The notes beneath the pieces were generated by a model, which saw only the letters and a program-made list of their open reading frames with translations, was not told the DNA's origin and ran no database searches. The position numbers and the translations under genes are program-made. A DNA stretch of 15,465 nt. Source: Candidatus Aenigmatarchaeota archaeon (GTDB taxonomy: Archaea > Aenigmatarchaeota > Aenigmatarchaeia > PWEA01 > B50-G16). Of this stretch, positions 1-12,100 are shown piece by piece. The stretch is taken from assembly GCA_003663345.1 (NCBI GenBank), contig QMZU01000007.1, positions 1 to 15,465 on the forward strand, written 5' to 3'. Within the stretch, counting starts at the first letter, position 1. Each line of letters opens with the position of its first letter.

Positions 1-120
1 GGTCTGGAGAGCAGGTCTTCGGAGTACTTCAACTTCACACTCAATTGCTCCGAAACGGAGAAGCAGATATTCCAGGTTATAGCCGAAAAAGATACGAGAA
101 ACACTACATCCTATTCCGAT
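1..120 (+). other. C-terminal end of a DUF11-like domain (partial)
   Basis: The first 40 residues contain an FNFT-L-NCS strand followed by a VIAEKDTR strand. They align without gaps with 6037-6156, where the same elements (LNFSMNCS, EAYATRD) close a DUF11-like Ig-fold domain. Only the last strands are inside the window. The match implies that the rest of that domain, and probably the whole spacer it belongs to, lies immediately upstream. The DUF11 assignment is by pattern only. Confidence 0.6.
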
Positions 121-3100
121 TCTATGTCCTATTCATGTGCAGGCGAGGAATGTTCCTCTGAGATAACTCATACTTTCACTGACCCCGGAATGCCGTACGA
201 GAGTCTGTCCAGCATCAACATGAGTATATACCATGACATCTCCACAACCGGCGTGACCATAGGTGAAGGGTATGTCTACCTGAAGGATGATAGTGGAAAC
301 AACAGGGTCTCATGGCAGAACTACAGTTTTGAAAACAGGAGCCTGCAGGTCTACTCATACTACTTCCCGGATTCGGGATTCGTCTCCAGTTCCAGAGATA
401 TTCTCCTCTACGCACACACCGATGGAAGGGAATCCAAATCCGCGAACGTCACGGTTGAAAGGATAAACTATACCTGGAGTTTTGGAAGAGTGTTCCAGGC
501 CTCGAACAATCTTTTCGTGAAGGTGAAGGTTTACGAGTACACGCCGCTCCTTGAAAATGCGACACTGTACATAAATGGGAACTCGTCCAGAACAGTTGGT
601 GGTTGGGGTGAGGAGTTCAACTTCTCGGTTGATGTGAGAGACAGGTTCGGTAGGAACGTAACCGTTTACGCATGGCACAGGGTTGTTGGTGGAGCCTGGC
701 AACTGATCGATTCAACTGTATGCACCTCCTGCCTGAACTGGACGAGAATAAATTTCACCTATGATTATCAGCGGGATGATACCGATTCTTGGGAGTTCAA
801 GTTCAACGCAAGTAATGAGGATGGAGGCAGCGAAATCGATGGCCACATCTATACAATTGAAAGGGATGACGTTCAGATAGACCTGATAGAACCTGCTCAT
901 GAGAATATAGTTAATAGAAGCACTCCCACAATCTTCTCGTCATTACTCTTCGATCTGGATAACCAAACATATCCGGATGGAACCACGGGCAAGATATTCA
1001 TCTCAATATTTGATTTGAATACATACGAAAACTCACCTCCAATTCTGAGTTCCTCCAGTGGATGGTTGAACAGGACGATCACAAACTCCGATTGGTGCTC
1101 AGACGAGAGTAAATATTATCTTGGAAAACACAGATGGTACTCCTCAACAACCGGCGATTCGTACATAAAGGATAATGAGAGTGAAAGGTGGAATTTTACC
1201 CTGAAGGGTGAGTTGACATCAAACCTTCTAACTCCCGACAGCACGGTCAATTACACAAGGTCAGATACAATAAAACTGAACGGCACGGTCTACGATGACT
1301 GTGGTGATCAAAAGGCCGATGTCACAAACTTCCCGGTGTACTTCACAATTGAGCACGGAAGTTATACCCAAACATTCACAGCCACGCTGATAGGTTCATA
1401 CTATGTCTATGAATGGACACCAACATCCGCTCCTCTGGGCTGGTACAACGTCACAATGACAGCGACGAACGTTGATGATAAATATTGGAACGGAACAACG
1501 AAAAGGATAAACGCCTTCTTCCTCTCAACAGTTCCACTCCTAGACAACCCCCAGGACCAACCAGACCCTGTCCCCTGGGACAAGGAAGCAAACTTCACGA
1601 TATACGTCACAGACGAGGACAACGAAACAGCCACAGTATATTTCTGGTTAAAGAAAGATGGTGACTGGGAGCAGAACGGAACCTATCCATGTGTGGACTG
1701 TGACAACCAACCCGTAACCTTTTACAGAAACTTCACAAGAGACGAAGTAGGAACCTGGTACTACAAGTTCAACACAACAGATACCTCAGGAAACATAAAC
1801 ACAACCTCTCCACAAACGATAACAATCCGTCGCCACTACATCTCAATAAACCTGGGCGAAGGCAACAACTCCAACGTCACAAGGGGGGATTCCATAACCT
1901 TTTCCACATCAGTCTACGACCATGACAACTCCTCGATAACCACGGAGATATCCAACACCAATCTCTACACATACATAACAAATGACTCCACAACCTTCTA
2001 CGAGTTCCCAGAATCCAAAAACACAACCCACTACTACTACACACTCACCACTGACTGCACATACACCGCAGCCCAGCAGCAATGGAAGATGAACGTCACA
2101 TCCTCGCCCTATTACGCCAACAATACCTCCTCAGTATTCTACTTCAATGTCATAGGCACACTAACCAATACGCTCGTAACACCGGACGGTGCTACCAACT
2201 ACAGCAAAGGCACGACCATAACCTTCAGGGGTAACATAACCGATGACTGCCTGAACAACATAACGGGAGCAGATTCAATATACTTTAATATTACCAATCA
2301 GTGGACAGGCCAGAACTTCATCTGCACAGGTCAGGAAGAGGGTAATGGGTGGTACAACTGCTCTTGGCCAACATCCGATAAACCCGTCGGCTGGTACACC
2401 GTGGAGATGGTCTCATGGGAAAACTACTATGTATCAACACCAGACAGCGCGAACTTCTTCCTGCACACCACACCACAGGTCGACAACCCCCAGGACCAGC
2501 CGGACCCAATCCCGTGGGGTAAAGAGGCAAACTTCACAGTATACGTCACGGACCTCGACAACGAGACAGTAAACATTTACTTCTGGCTCAAATCACCAAC
2601 AGGTGATTGGGAGCTGAACGGCACCGACTCCTGCACAAACTGCTCAAACTATCAGGTGGTATTCTACAGAAACTTCACAAGAGACGAGGTCGGAACTTGG
2701 TACTATAAATTCAATGTCACGGACGAGAACCAGAACACCAACACAACCTCACCCCAGACAATAACAGTCCGCCGCCACTACATTTCAATAAACCTGGGCG
2801 AAGGCAATAACACTAACGTGAACCGCTCATCCACCGTCAGGTTATCCGCATATGTTTACGATCAAGATAATTCCTCGATAACCACGGAGATATCAACAGC
2901 CAACTTCTACACGTACATTACGAATGACACCCTGACGTTCTACGAACATGGAGAATCCAAGAACTCAACACACTACTACATAGACTTCACGCCCCTCTGC
3001 AATTACACCGCAGCCCAGCAGCAATGGAAGATGAACGTCACATCCTCCCCATACTACGCCAACAACACCTCCTCAACTTTTTACGTGAATGTTTACGGCT

Positions 3101-6100
3101 TCCTTACGAATCAGTACCTCTCACCGACTGATGTCAAGTACTCAGTGGGAGACACCATAACACTTCAAGGTAATATAACCGATGACTGTGGTGTGGAGAT
3201 TTTGAATGCGAACGTGAGGTTCAAACTGGTCACGTCCACGGCGACCTACTACTGCCCTTCATCAGGTTATGTCACGAACACAACAGGAAATCTCTATTCA
3301 TGTATTTGGGATTCAACAGGAAAGGCTGGAGGGGTCTACAACGTGACCATGGAATCATGGAAAGAGTACTATAACAACGGAACAGATTTCTATCCAAGCG
3401 CTTTTAACCTTACCCGACCACCGGAATTGAACAACGCTGATGTCACACCAAACGCTGATGGCTGGTCTACAAACTTCAATTTCACGGTAAACGTGACGGA
3501 CCCTGGGGATACCGTAACGGTATGGTTATGGCGCTCCTCCAGCCCCACAGGCCCGTGGACACAGGTGGGCTCTTCGCAGCAATGTGTGAATTGCGTTGCT
3601 TCAAACGGGACCCTCTGGTGGAATGAGAGCTATACTTGCAGCCAGAAGGGAAGGTGGTACTTCAAGTTCAACGCAACCGACACCGAGGGAAGCACTTACG
3701 AGACCACGACTGGAGATTATCTGGAGAATGACTATTACGATGTGGAGAAAGACCATATTACCTTCACTTATATAAAGGGTAACTATTCAACCACAAATAA
3801 AACTTATCCAGCCGAATTCATACTTCTCCTCAACAACATTGACAATAGCTCTGTGGTCACCTCACCACCGGCAACGGTTCAGTTCAACGTGACGGTGAAC
3901 GACAACAACTACATCATCGACGGGACGAACCAGACCAACTCCTCTGGCTATGTCCACTACTATTTCCTCGCTTCATGTACATATGACCCAGGAAGGCAGT
4001 ACTGGCGCGTTACAATACCCAGCACCGACTCCTGTTATCAGAGCGACCCGAGTCAATCGTGGAATGTGACACTTGATATCAGATGCCCTGAGTTCAACAT
4101 AACACAGGTGAAGGCACCGAGCGAGGCGTTCCAGTACAGACCATTCGGGCTGAACGCAACAATAACTGTCATAGACAGGGATGCCACAAATGTCAATGCA
4201 ACGATTCACACACCCTCTTGGGTATCCCAGCCATCGGACAACCAGTATCTTGGAACAATCCCACAGGACTCGGAAGAAGATGTGGCATGGTTCATTAATG
4301 CCACCAAATTGATACCATATAGCGAGCCGTACAGGATAAACATAACGGCAAATACAACGGCCCCAACCGAAGAAGGATACTATCAAGACGAAAACTATAC
4401 GGACATCACAGTCTACAGACTCCTTCAATCCTCATGCCCGGTCCAGGCTGTAAACGGAAGTGATGTTACCACCGAACTCTGTACTGAGAACAGCCCTGTT
4501 CTTGTGGAGGACTCTCTAATCGCGAGCTGGATATGTCCCGCAGCAGAGTACCGAACTGGAAACATAACAGCCACTGTCCAGAGTCCATCAGGGACAATAG
4601 CCAGATTCTCTGTCTTCAACGGAACCGACTGGATAGTAATTTGGCCAACCAAATCCGTGAGTTCGGACGAGGCTCTCCAAGTCCCGATAATATCGGATCA
4701 GATTGGTGCAAACGGCACAGGGTACTGCAAAGTAAAGATAGAGAATATCGGCTCAAACACCCTCACCATTGACACACTCTACTTTGAAGCATACTACAAA
4801 CCGACCTTTGTCCTCCAGGACATAATACCAATGATAAAGGGTGCAGAAGCAAATGGTATGGAACCGGGCGACGGTGAACTGAACATCACTGTAAAGGTTG
4901 GGAATTCCGTAAACCTTTCAAGAGTAGTGGATGTTACGCTGAACATAACTAACTCCTCAGGTGTGATCTACAGCTCTACACATACTGATTTAACACTTCC
5001 TCCCAATTCTTCCCTCCTTGAAAATTTCACGATAGACACCTCGTCGTGGTCAACTGGAGAGTATGAACTCAATGCTTATGTTATCTCAGGGTCCGTGATT
5101 CGATCCAGGTCAGAGGAGTTTGTGTTTGATTCACCCACACTCTCCGTAAACACCTATGGCTACATGTGCAATCAAACAACCGAAACCTTCAACGTAACAA
5201 TTACAAGTCCCTTCTTGGACCCTGTGACATACAACATTACACCTCTGGTTCCACAGGACTGGTCCATTACACCATCCTACAGAATTGTGAGAATAAACTC
5301 ATCCTCTTCAGTAACGCTTGAATTCAATATAACATCTTCAAACAGCCAGCTGGAGAACATACTCGTGAATACTACTCTTAATTACACTTATCCCGGTACG
5401 CAGCAGAAAGGAAAACAAACCTCCACTTCTATAAAGAATGGAAGAATACCAATACTTGAAGTTATCAGAGAGATACCCTCAACAGTCTCTAACAATACAC
5501 TTTTCCATTCAAGACTCGTGGTGCACAACAAAGGGTGTTACGGCTCGACTTCATCAACCCTAACTGAGAGGATATCATCGGGTTGGACACCTTCCAATCC
5601 AAGCCTTGGTGGGTCGGTTGACCTCATAAATAATATAATAACATGGAACTTTGGTTACATCGGCGTTGATGAATACAAATTTGCAACATACGATGTGAAA
5701 TCTTATCCAACGCTGGATGCCTCGGGGACATTCAGATGGAATCTTACGTGGGACAGTAACTACAACAAAGAGGGGGAGGGCCATACTGTAAGAACGGTAA
5801 AATATATGCAAGAAGACCACATCGAGTTTGATCTGATAGTTTCAGGGTCTTGGGAGGAGCGCTCTGCTGAACCGAATGTTACATACCAGTATCAGTTGAA
5901 GGCAATAAATGTAGGCGATAAACCGACTACTGCAAACGAATGGAACGCCACTATAAATATTCCAGCAGACTGTAACCTTACCGACACAGATGGCTCCTGG
6001 AATCCTCAAACAAGAGAAGTGACGTGGTATCTACCAGCACTTGATGTCTATGATTATACTTATTTGAACTTCAGCATGAACTGCTCCAAAAAGGAGAGGT

Positions 6101-9100
6101 ACGTTTTAGAGGCATACGCCACAAGGGACACCACCTCCACACAGGAATACACTGACGACACTTCCTACACATGCACGGGAAGCACGTGTTCAACCATTGC
6201 CCAGCACACATTCCAGGAGCCGGATCAACCATACCAGAAAATGACGGAGATAAACTTTTACATATACCAGAGATGGAACGGTTACAACCTCACAATAGGT
6301 GAGGGTTCTTTGAACATCTCGGATGACTCAGGAACCTACACCATCATGTGGCAGAACTACTCATTCACCGACACGGAAAGCACTTTCTGGAGAAACTATT
6401 CGTTAACGGAAGACGAGCAGGACCAGTTCCAGTCAAACATACATTCGATAGGAATATCCTCACATACCGATGCGATGCACAACCCGCAGGGCAACATAAC
6501 CATCACTAAGATAAACTACATCTGGAAGTACGGCAAAGCTTTCCGCGACCCGGAGAATCTCTTCATAAAGATAAAACCACATCTCTTCCCGCCAATCATT
6601 TATAACGGTAATGTAACTCCTGGCGTGGGTGGCTGGGGCGAGACGTTCAATTTCACGGTACAGGTATATGACAAAAAGGGAAGGGATGTAACAGTTTACG
6701 CTTATTACAGGCATACAGCCGGACAGCCTTGGAGTTTTGTTGGAAGTCAAACCTATTCCGGATGCACCGAAGCCTCACCATGTAATGTCTCCATTCCCTA
6801 TGATCAGTTTACATGTGGTGACATGGATGTAGATACGTTATTCATGTTCAACGCGAGCAATGAGGATGGTGTGAACCAGACAGCAGGTACGGCCAATGAC
6901 TATTTTGAGATAGAGGCGGATGACGTTAACATAGACAACATAACACCCATGTACAACGCTGAGGTGAACCGCTCTCAGGACACACAGTTCGTGATACGCG
7001 CCTTTGACAGGGATAATCTTACATACCCCACTGGCTCTGAAGGTCTGATTTACATAACAACAACCGATGTAGCCACGTATGATTCAGGTACAAGAGATGC
7101 ACCATTCAACTCCACAGGACACCTCACGAGGACAATGGGACTTGCTGACTGGGGATGTTCAGGCGAATATCCTCTGGGTGCACACCGCTGGAAGGGGAAC
7201 ATCAATGATGGATGTTACAAGAGCAATATGACACCCTATATACCCTTCGTACTTAAAGGTCAGTTATCCAACTCCATATCCCATCCCCTGGGTACAACAA
7301 ACTTCACCCGTGGAACTCAGATTATCATAAATGGTTCTGTTGTGGATGATTGTTCCGTGGATATAACTGGTGCTTCAGTATATTTCAACTTGACACAGGG
7401 TAATCAGTGGTTCAGATGTCCAACCATTGGTAATGCTCAAGATCTTGGAGGAGGGTATTATACCTGTACATTTGATTCCACAGATAAACCACTCGGCTGG
7501 TACAACGTAACAATGCATTCTTCCAAAACAAACTACTTCGATGGACTGGATGTTCAGTACAACGCCTTCTTCCTCTCCACGGTCCCACTCCTTGACAACC
7601 CCCAGGACCAACCGGACCCCGTCCCCTGGGACAAGGAAGCAAACTTCACGATATACGTCACAGACGAGGACAACGAAACAGCCACAGTCCGATTCTGGTT
7701 AAAGAAAGATGGTGACTGGGAGCAGAACGGAACCTATCCATGTGTGGACTGTGACAACCAACCCGTAACCTTCTACAGAAACTTCACAAGAGACGAAGTA
7801 GGAACCTGGTACTACAAGTTCAACACAACAGATACCTCAGGAAACATAAACACAACCTCTCCACAAACGATAACAATCCGTCGCCACTACGTCTCAATCC
7901 TTTATGGCGAGGGCAATAATTCAGATGTAAACCGGTCGAGCACGGTGAGATTATCCACCTATGTTTATGACCATGATAACCAGACGAACACAACTGACAT
8001 TTCAACAAATTATCTCTACGTATACATAACAAATGATAGTTTGAATTACATCCAAGAATACGAGTCAAGGAATTCTACACACTATTACATAGACTTTACA
8101 CCAAACTGCACATATTCCGCGGGTCAACAGAAGTGGAAGATGAATATCACATCCTCCCCGTACTATGCCAACAACACCTCCTCAATATTCTATCTGAACA
8201 TATATGCTTTCCTCTCAGCAACCTTCAATGAACCGGACGGGACCCAAAATTTCACTCAAGGGAATGTCATAACATTCAATGGAACCGTTTTTGATGAATG
8301 TTCCAGACCAGTTACAGATGCAAATGTCTACTTCAACATAAGCAAGAGTGATGAATGGCATAGGTGTCCGACGACAGGATACGCAACACACCTAGGGAAC
8401 GGATTCTACCAGTGTGACTGGGACTCGAGCAGCGCCAACGCTGGCTTTTACAACGTGACAATACATGCTTCAAAACCATACCATTACAATTCGACAGACC
8501 AGCAGGACAGCCCTTATGCATTCTTTATGGACGCGCCTGTTGTATTTGAAAATGAGAGTGTATATCCAACGGTAGGTGGGTGGGGGAGAATCTACAATTT
8601 CTCGGTCTTTGTGACACATTACACGGATGTCTACCTGAAACTCTGGACCAAGAAAGGCGCAGGTGACTATTTCTTGGCAAACTATTCAACAATTCCAACA
8701 CCATCCAATACCTTCATCAACTATACGAGAACATACACATGTTCTGATGTTACGAGCTGGAGATTCAAATTCAACGCAACCGATGCAAATGGTGGTGGTC
8801 GCTCCGAGACTGCGGAGCATGACTTTTACATAGAGGATGACATGGTTACAATAGGCGAATCATATGCCGAGGGCAACGGGTCACAGATAAACAGAACCTA
8901 TGGGACAGGAAGGATAGCGGTTGACGTGAATGATACGGACAGAAATCTCCTTGCTGTGAACCCGAGTGCTCTCACTTACTTCAACATAACGCGCAATGGA
9001 AATGACTTTGTCACCGAAGGCTACAACACCACGAACACCTCAGGTTACTCACCTCTATATTTCTCTCCAACATGTACATATGAGGTTGGACCGCAGGTCT

Positions 9101-12100
9101 GGAAGGTATTTACGGCGGACTACCTCACACCCGCGACCACCTGTTACAAAAATCAGGAATCACAGAACTTCACACTATACATAATTGGTTCAATGGTTCC
9201 TGTGATAACCTCACCAAATGAAGAGAGCTTCCACCAGAAGGACATAGTGAATATAACGGTAAATATAACCGATGACTGCCACGAACCTGTTATCGGAGCC
9301 AACCTTACCTTTGCCATAGATTCCGGGACCCGCACTTACTACTGCTATGGAGGAAATGTGACGGATGAAGGAAACGGAAATTATACCTGTCACTGGAACT
9401 CCACAGGTGCGGACCTCGGCTGGTATGACGTGACGGTCAATGCAACAAAAGATTACTTCAACTACAATGAGACGTTCAAACAGGACACCTTCCTCCTGCT
9501 CGAAGCGGTCAACATACCACCGGAGCTTTACGAGCCCTATGTCACACCGAATCCTGGAGGGTGGGGGTCCATCTTCAACTTCTCAGTAATAGCTTATGAC
9601 CAGGATGGTGGAAACGTCACGGTTTACCTCTGGTATTCCAACAGTACCACCGGTCCATGGAATCTTGTGGATAACGATACCTGTATAAGATGTGACTCCA
9701 ACACAACTCTATACTTCAACACTTCTTACACATGCTCCGATATAGGAACAATGTATTATTTCTTCAACGCCACGGATTGGGAGAACGCCACGAACACATC
9801 AGTTGAAAACTTCACAATAGAAAGGGATGAGGTGGTTGTCCAGCTTTATGGTTCGGATGGACAGTATGTGAACCGTGAGGGTTCGGAGACAACACCGCTG
9901 ATACTGATGGTTAATGACACAACCAGAAACAATGTGTCCGTTGGTGCAGATGTGAACATGACAATATGGGTCACGTATGACAGGATGAACTTTGATTCAG
10001 GAGAAAACATAACCACATTCTCCAATGGCACGGCCACCAGAGACTTCGACCCAACATGTTCACCGCTGAAGTATCTCTCCGGTGTGCAGTACTGGTTTGG
10101 AGGAACATACGGAGATGAATGCTACAAGGATGCGAATTCGAGCAACTACACGGTCAATGTTGTCGGGAGCTTGAAAAACTATATAACATCGCCTCTTGAT
10201 GAGGTTTATTACGATGGAGAGAATGCAACATTGAGGGGCGATGTGAAAGATGAATGCGGTGACCTTATAAATGATGCTGATGTCAGCTTCAGGGTCGTTC
10301 ACGGGATAGATTACTGGTGTGAAGATGTCAGAAATGAAGGAAACGGAACATATAACTGTACATGGAATGTTACCGGGTATCCGGGCGGATACTATGATGT
10401 TGTCATGAACTCCTCAAGGAGCGAGCATAACCCACATACAAACACAACCACCAGTGCTTTCTTCCATGAGATTTACCCCAAACTTGAAAATGTAGGAGTC
10501 TCACCGGGTTCTCAACCTTACGGAACAAACTCACAGTTCACTTTCTCAGCATACGTCACCGATGATGACGATACTGTGAACGTGAGTTTATGGATAGGCT
10601 TGAGCCCATCGAGCCTTACTCTTGCCGACTCGGTCAACATAACTGATCCGATAAATCATCTTGTCCAGTTCCAAAAGACCTATAGTTCCTGTGATGACAT
10701 ACACCTTTATTATTGGAAAATAAATGTCACAGACAAATATGGTCTATCCAACCAGAGTTCTGTTTATACCTTTGAGGTCACAAAGAGGAATATTTACTTC
10801 GTTTACAACACAGGAAATGGAAGCTGGGTCTCAAGGGTTGGAGATAACAGTACGAAATTGGCTGTGAACCTCAAGGATGCGTACGATGGCTCGAGCATAC
10901 TTGGAAAGACCGTCGACTTCTACGTAACAACCAGCGGTTTCTCGAGCGATTACGTGCTTTCAGGAAACAACGGTACTGGCGCAAACGGTTATGTTGAATA
11001 TAATTTCAATCCCGGGTGCACTGCGCCGCACTATGATGTCGGCAAGCAGCACTGGAAAGCCGGATTCGCCGGTTCCACATGCTACTTCCCTGCAAATTCG
11101 TCCGTTTACAATCTGACAATATATTCAGAGCTGTATGCCACTATAGTGTATCCTGAAGGACAGGCCTTTGCTGTGAACACACCGGTACCGATATGGGGTG
11201 ATGTTGTTGATGAGTGTTCAAACGTTACAGGAGCAACCGTGAACTTCAGGATAAAGAGAGAAGCCTCCACCTATATCTGCAGCCCGGACCCGGCCACGGA
11301 CCTCGGAAACGGAACCTACAGATGTTCCTGGTCCTTCAGCCAGATAGGATGGAACAACGTTACAATGAACGCTTCCAAGGAGTATTACAATGATACATAT
11401 ACACTCAAAATAAATGCATTTGAACTCAGAAACAAACCGGAACTCAGGAACCCGACTGTCGACCATCAATCAGATGGCTGGGGCTATAACTACACTTTCA
11501 AGGTTGAATTCCGGGATGCTGACTCCCCATTCGGCGATACCGTAAATATAACAATGTGGAAGAGCTACGACAATTCCACATGGATATATGTGGATTCACA
11601 GAATGCGAGTTATTCTGCCTTCACAAATGTAACCTTTTATGAAACCTTTACTTGTGAGGATTACAAACAACAGAGTCCATATCTCTACTATAAATTCACG
11701 GCTGTTGACCTATGGGACTTCACAAACGAGACTCAGACAGAGTACATAACTCTTGAAAAGGACAATGTACTCATAGAGCCCATCACCTTCCCAGGAATAT
11801 CGATGAACAGGGAGGGTGATGATTACATCCATTTCATAGTTAGAATAAATGACACGGATAAGGGCAACATTCCGGTACCGGCAGGCGTGAACGGTTCGTT
11901 CTGGATAACCTATTCGGGCACAAACGATTATGACTCGGGATACTTTAACTCAACCAACAGTTCTGGATTTCTCAACTATTATTTCAATGCAACGTGCGAT
12001 TACTCTGTTGGTCAGAGATTTTGGAAGGCCGGAACGTATGCCGATACCTGTTATGAGATAAAGAATATGTCAACGCCCTATGATTTCTATCTTTACGGAC

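Larger units (their letters stand above)
1..1839 (+). repeat. Super-repeat copy 1 (DUF11-like end, lead-in domain, module 1, first domain of module 2)
   Basis: This stretch aligns at protein level, nearly colinearly, with 6037-7890. The offset is 6036 bp at the left end (Y at 25 against Y at 6061), 6030 bp at the GGWG of the first A domain and 6051 bp at the right end. Matching landmarks in order are NFT/NFS-x-NCS, a C-x4-C pair, WQNYSF, INY-x-W, GGWG, FD-x-DN-x-TYP, HRW and the NPQDQPDPVPW segment. Divergence is strong on the left and almost nil on the right, so different parts of the copy have different ages or have been homogenised. Homology beyond 1839 becomes ordinary module-level similarity. 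Confidence 0.85.
1531..2472 (+). repeat. Module 2 (A-B-C), NPQDQPDP subtype
   Basis: Domain A (1531-1839) replaces the usual GGWG entry by NPQDQPDPVPWDKEANFT. It has TVYFWLKKDGDW, a CVDC pair, RDEVGTWYYKFNTTD and the closing TIRRHY. Domain B (1840-2157) has DCTY, QQQWKMNVTSSPYYANN and only one Cys. Domain C (2158-2472) has ITDDC, WYNCSW and GWYTVEM. Modules 3 and 6 are of the same subtype. The A domain is nearly identical in DNA to that of module 6, while its B domain is closest in DNA to that of module 3, a mosaic relationship. Confidence 0.87.
6037..7890 (+). repeat. Super-repeat copy 2
   Basis: Counterpart of 1-1839, containing the last strands of spacer domain 6, the lead-in domain, module 5 and domain A of module 6. 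Lengths match to within about 15 bp over 1.85 kb. Protein similarity is moderate in the lead-in domain and module 5 and almost complete in the last 270 bp. Because the whole spacer precedes this copy, a homologous spacer is expected to precede copy 1 outside the window. Confidence 0.85.

Noticed and set aside
3817..3840. Hydrophobic run FILLL as a possible membrane segment
   Set aside because: It is only about six residues long and flanked by Asn, Asp and charged residues. It is a beta strand of domain B in module 4. No run long enough for a membrane helix was seen in the window.
3973..4428. Antisense open frame of 151 codons, the longest frame other than the main one
   Set aside because: It lies fully inside the main frame, has no domain logic (Cys- and Trp-rich, irregular), and is explained by the biased codon use of the sense gene. 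The same holds for the other antisense frames, for example 6460-6750 and 355-702.
1570..7890. Insertion sequence or mobile element as the cause of the 270-bp near-identical copies
   Set aside because: The copies occupy homologous places in homologous modules, remain in frame, and have no inverted ends or target-site duplications that I can see. Gene conversion or duplication fits better.
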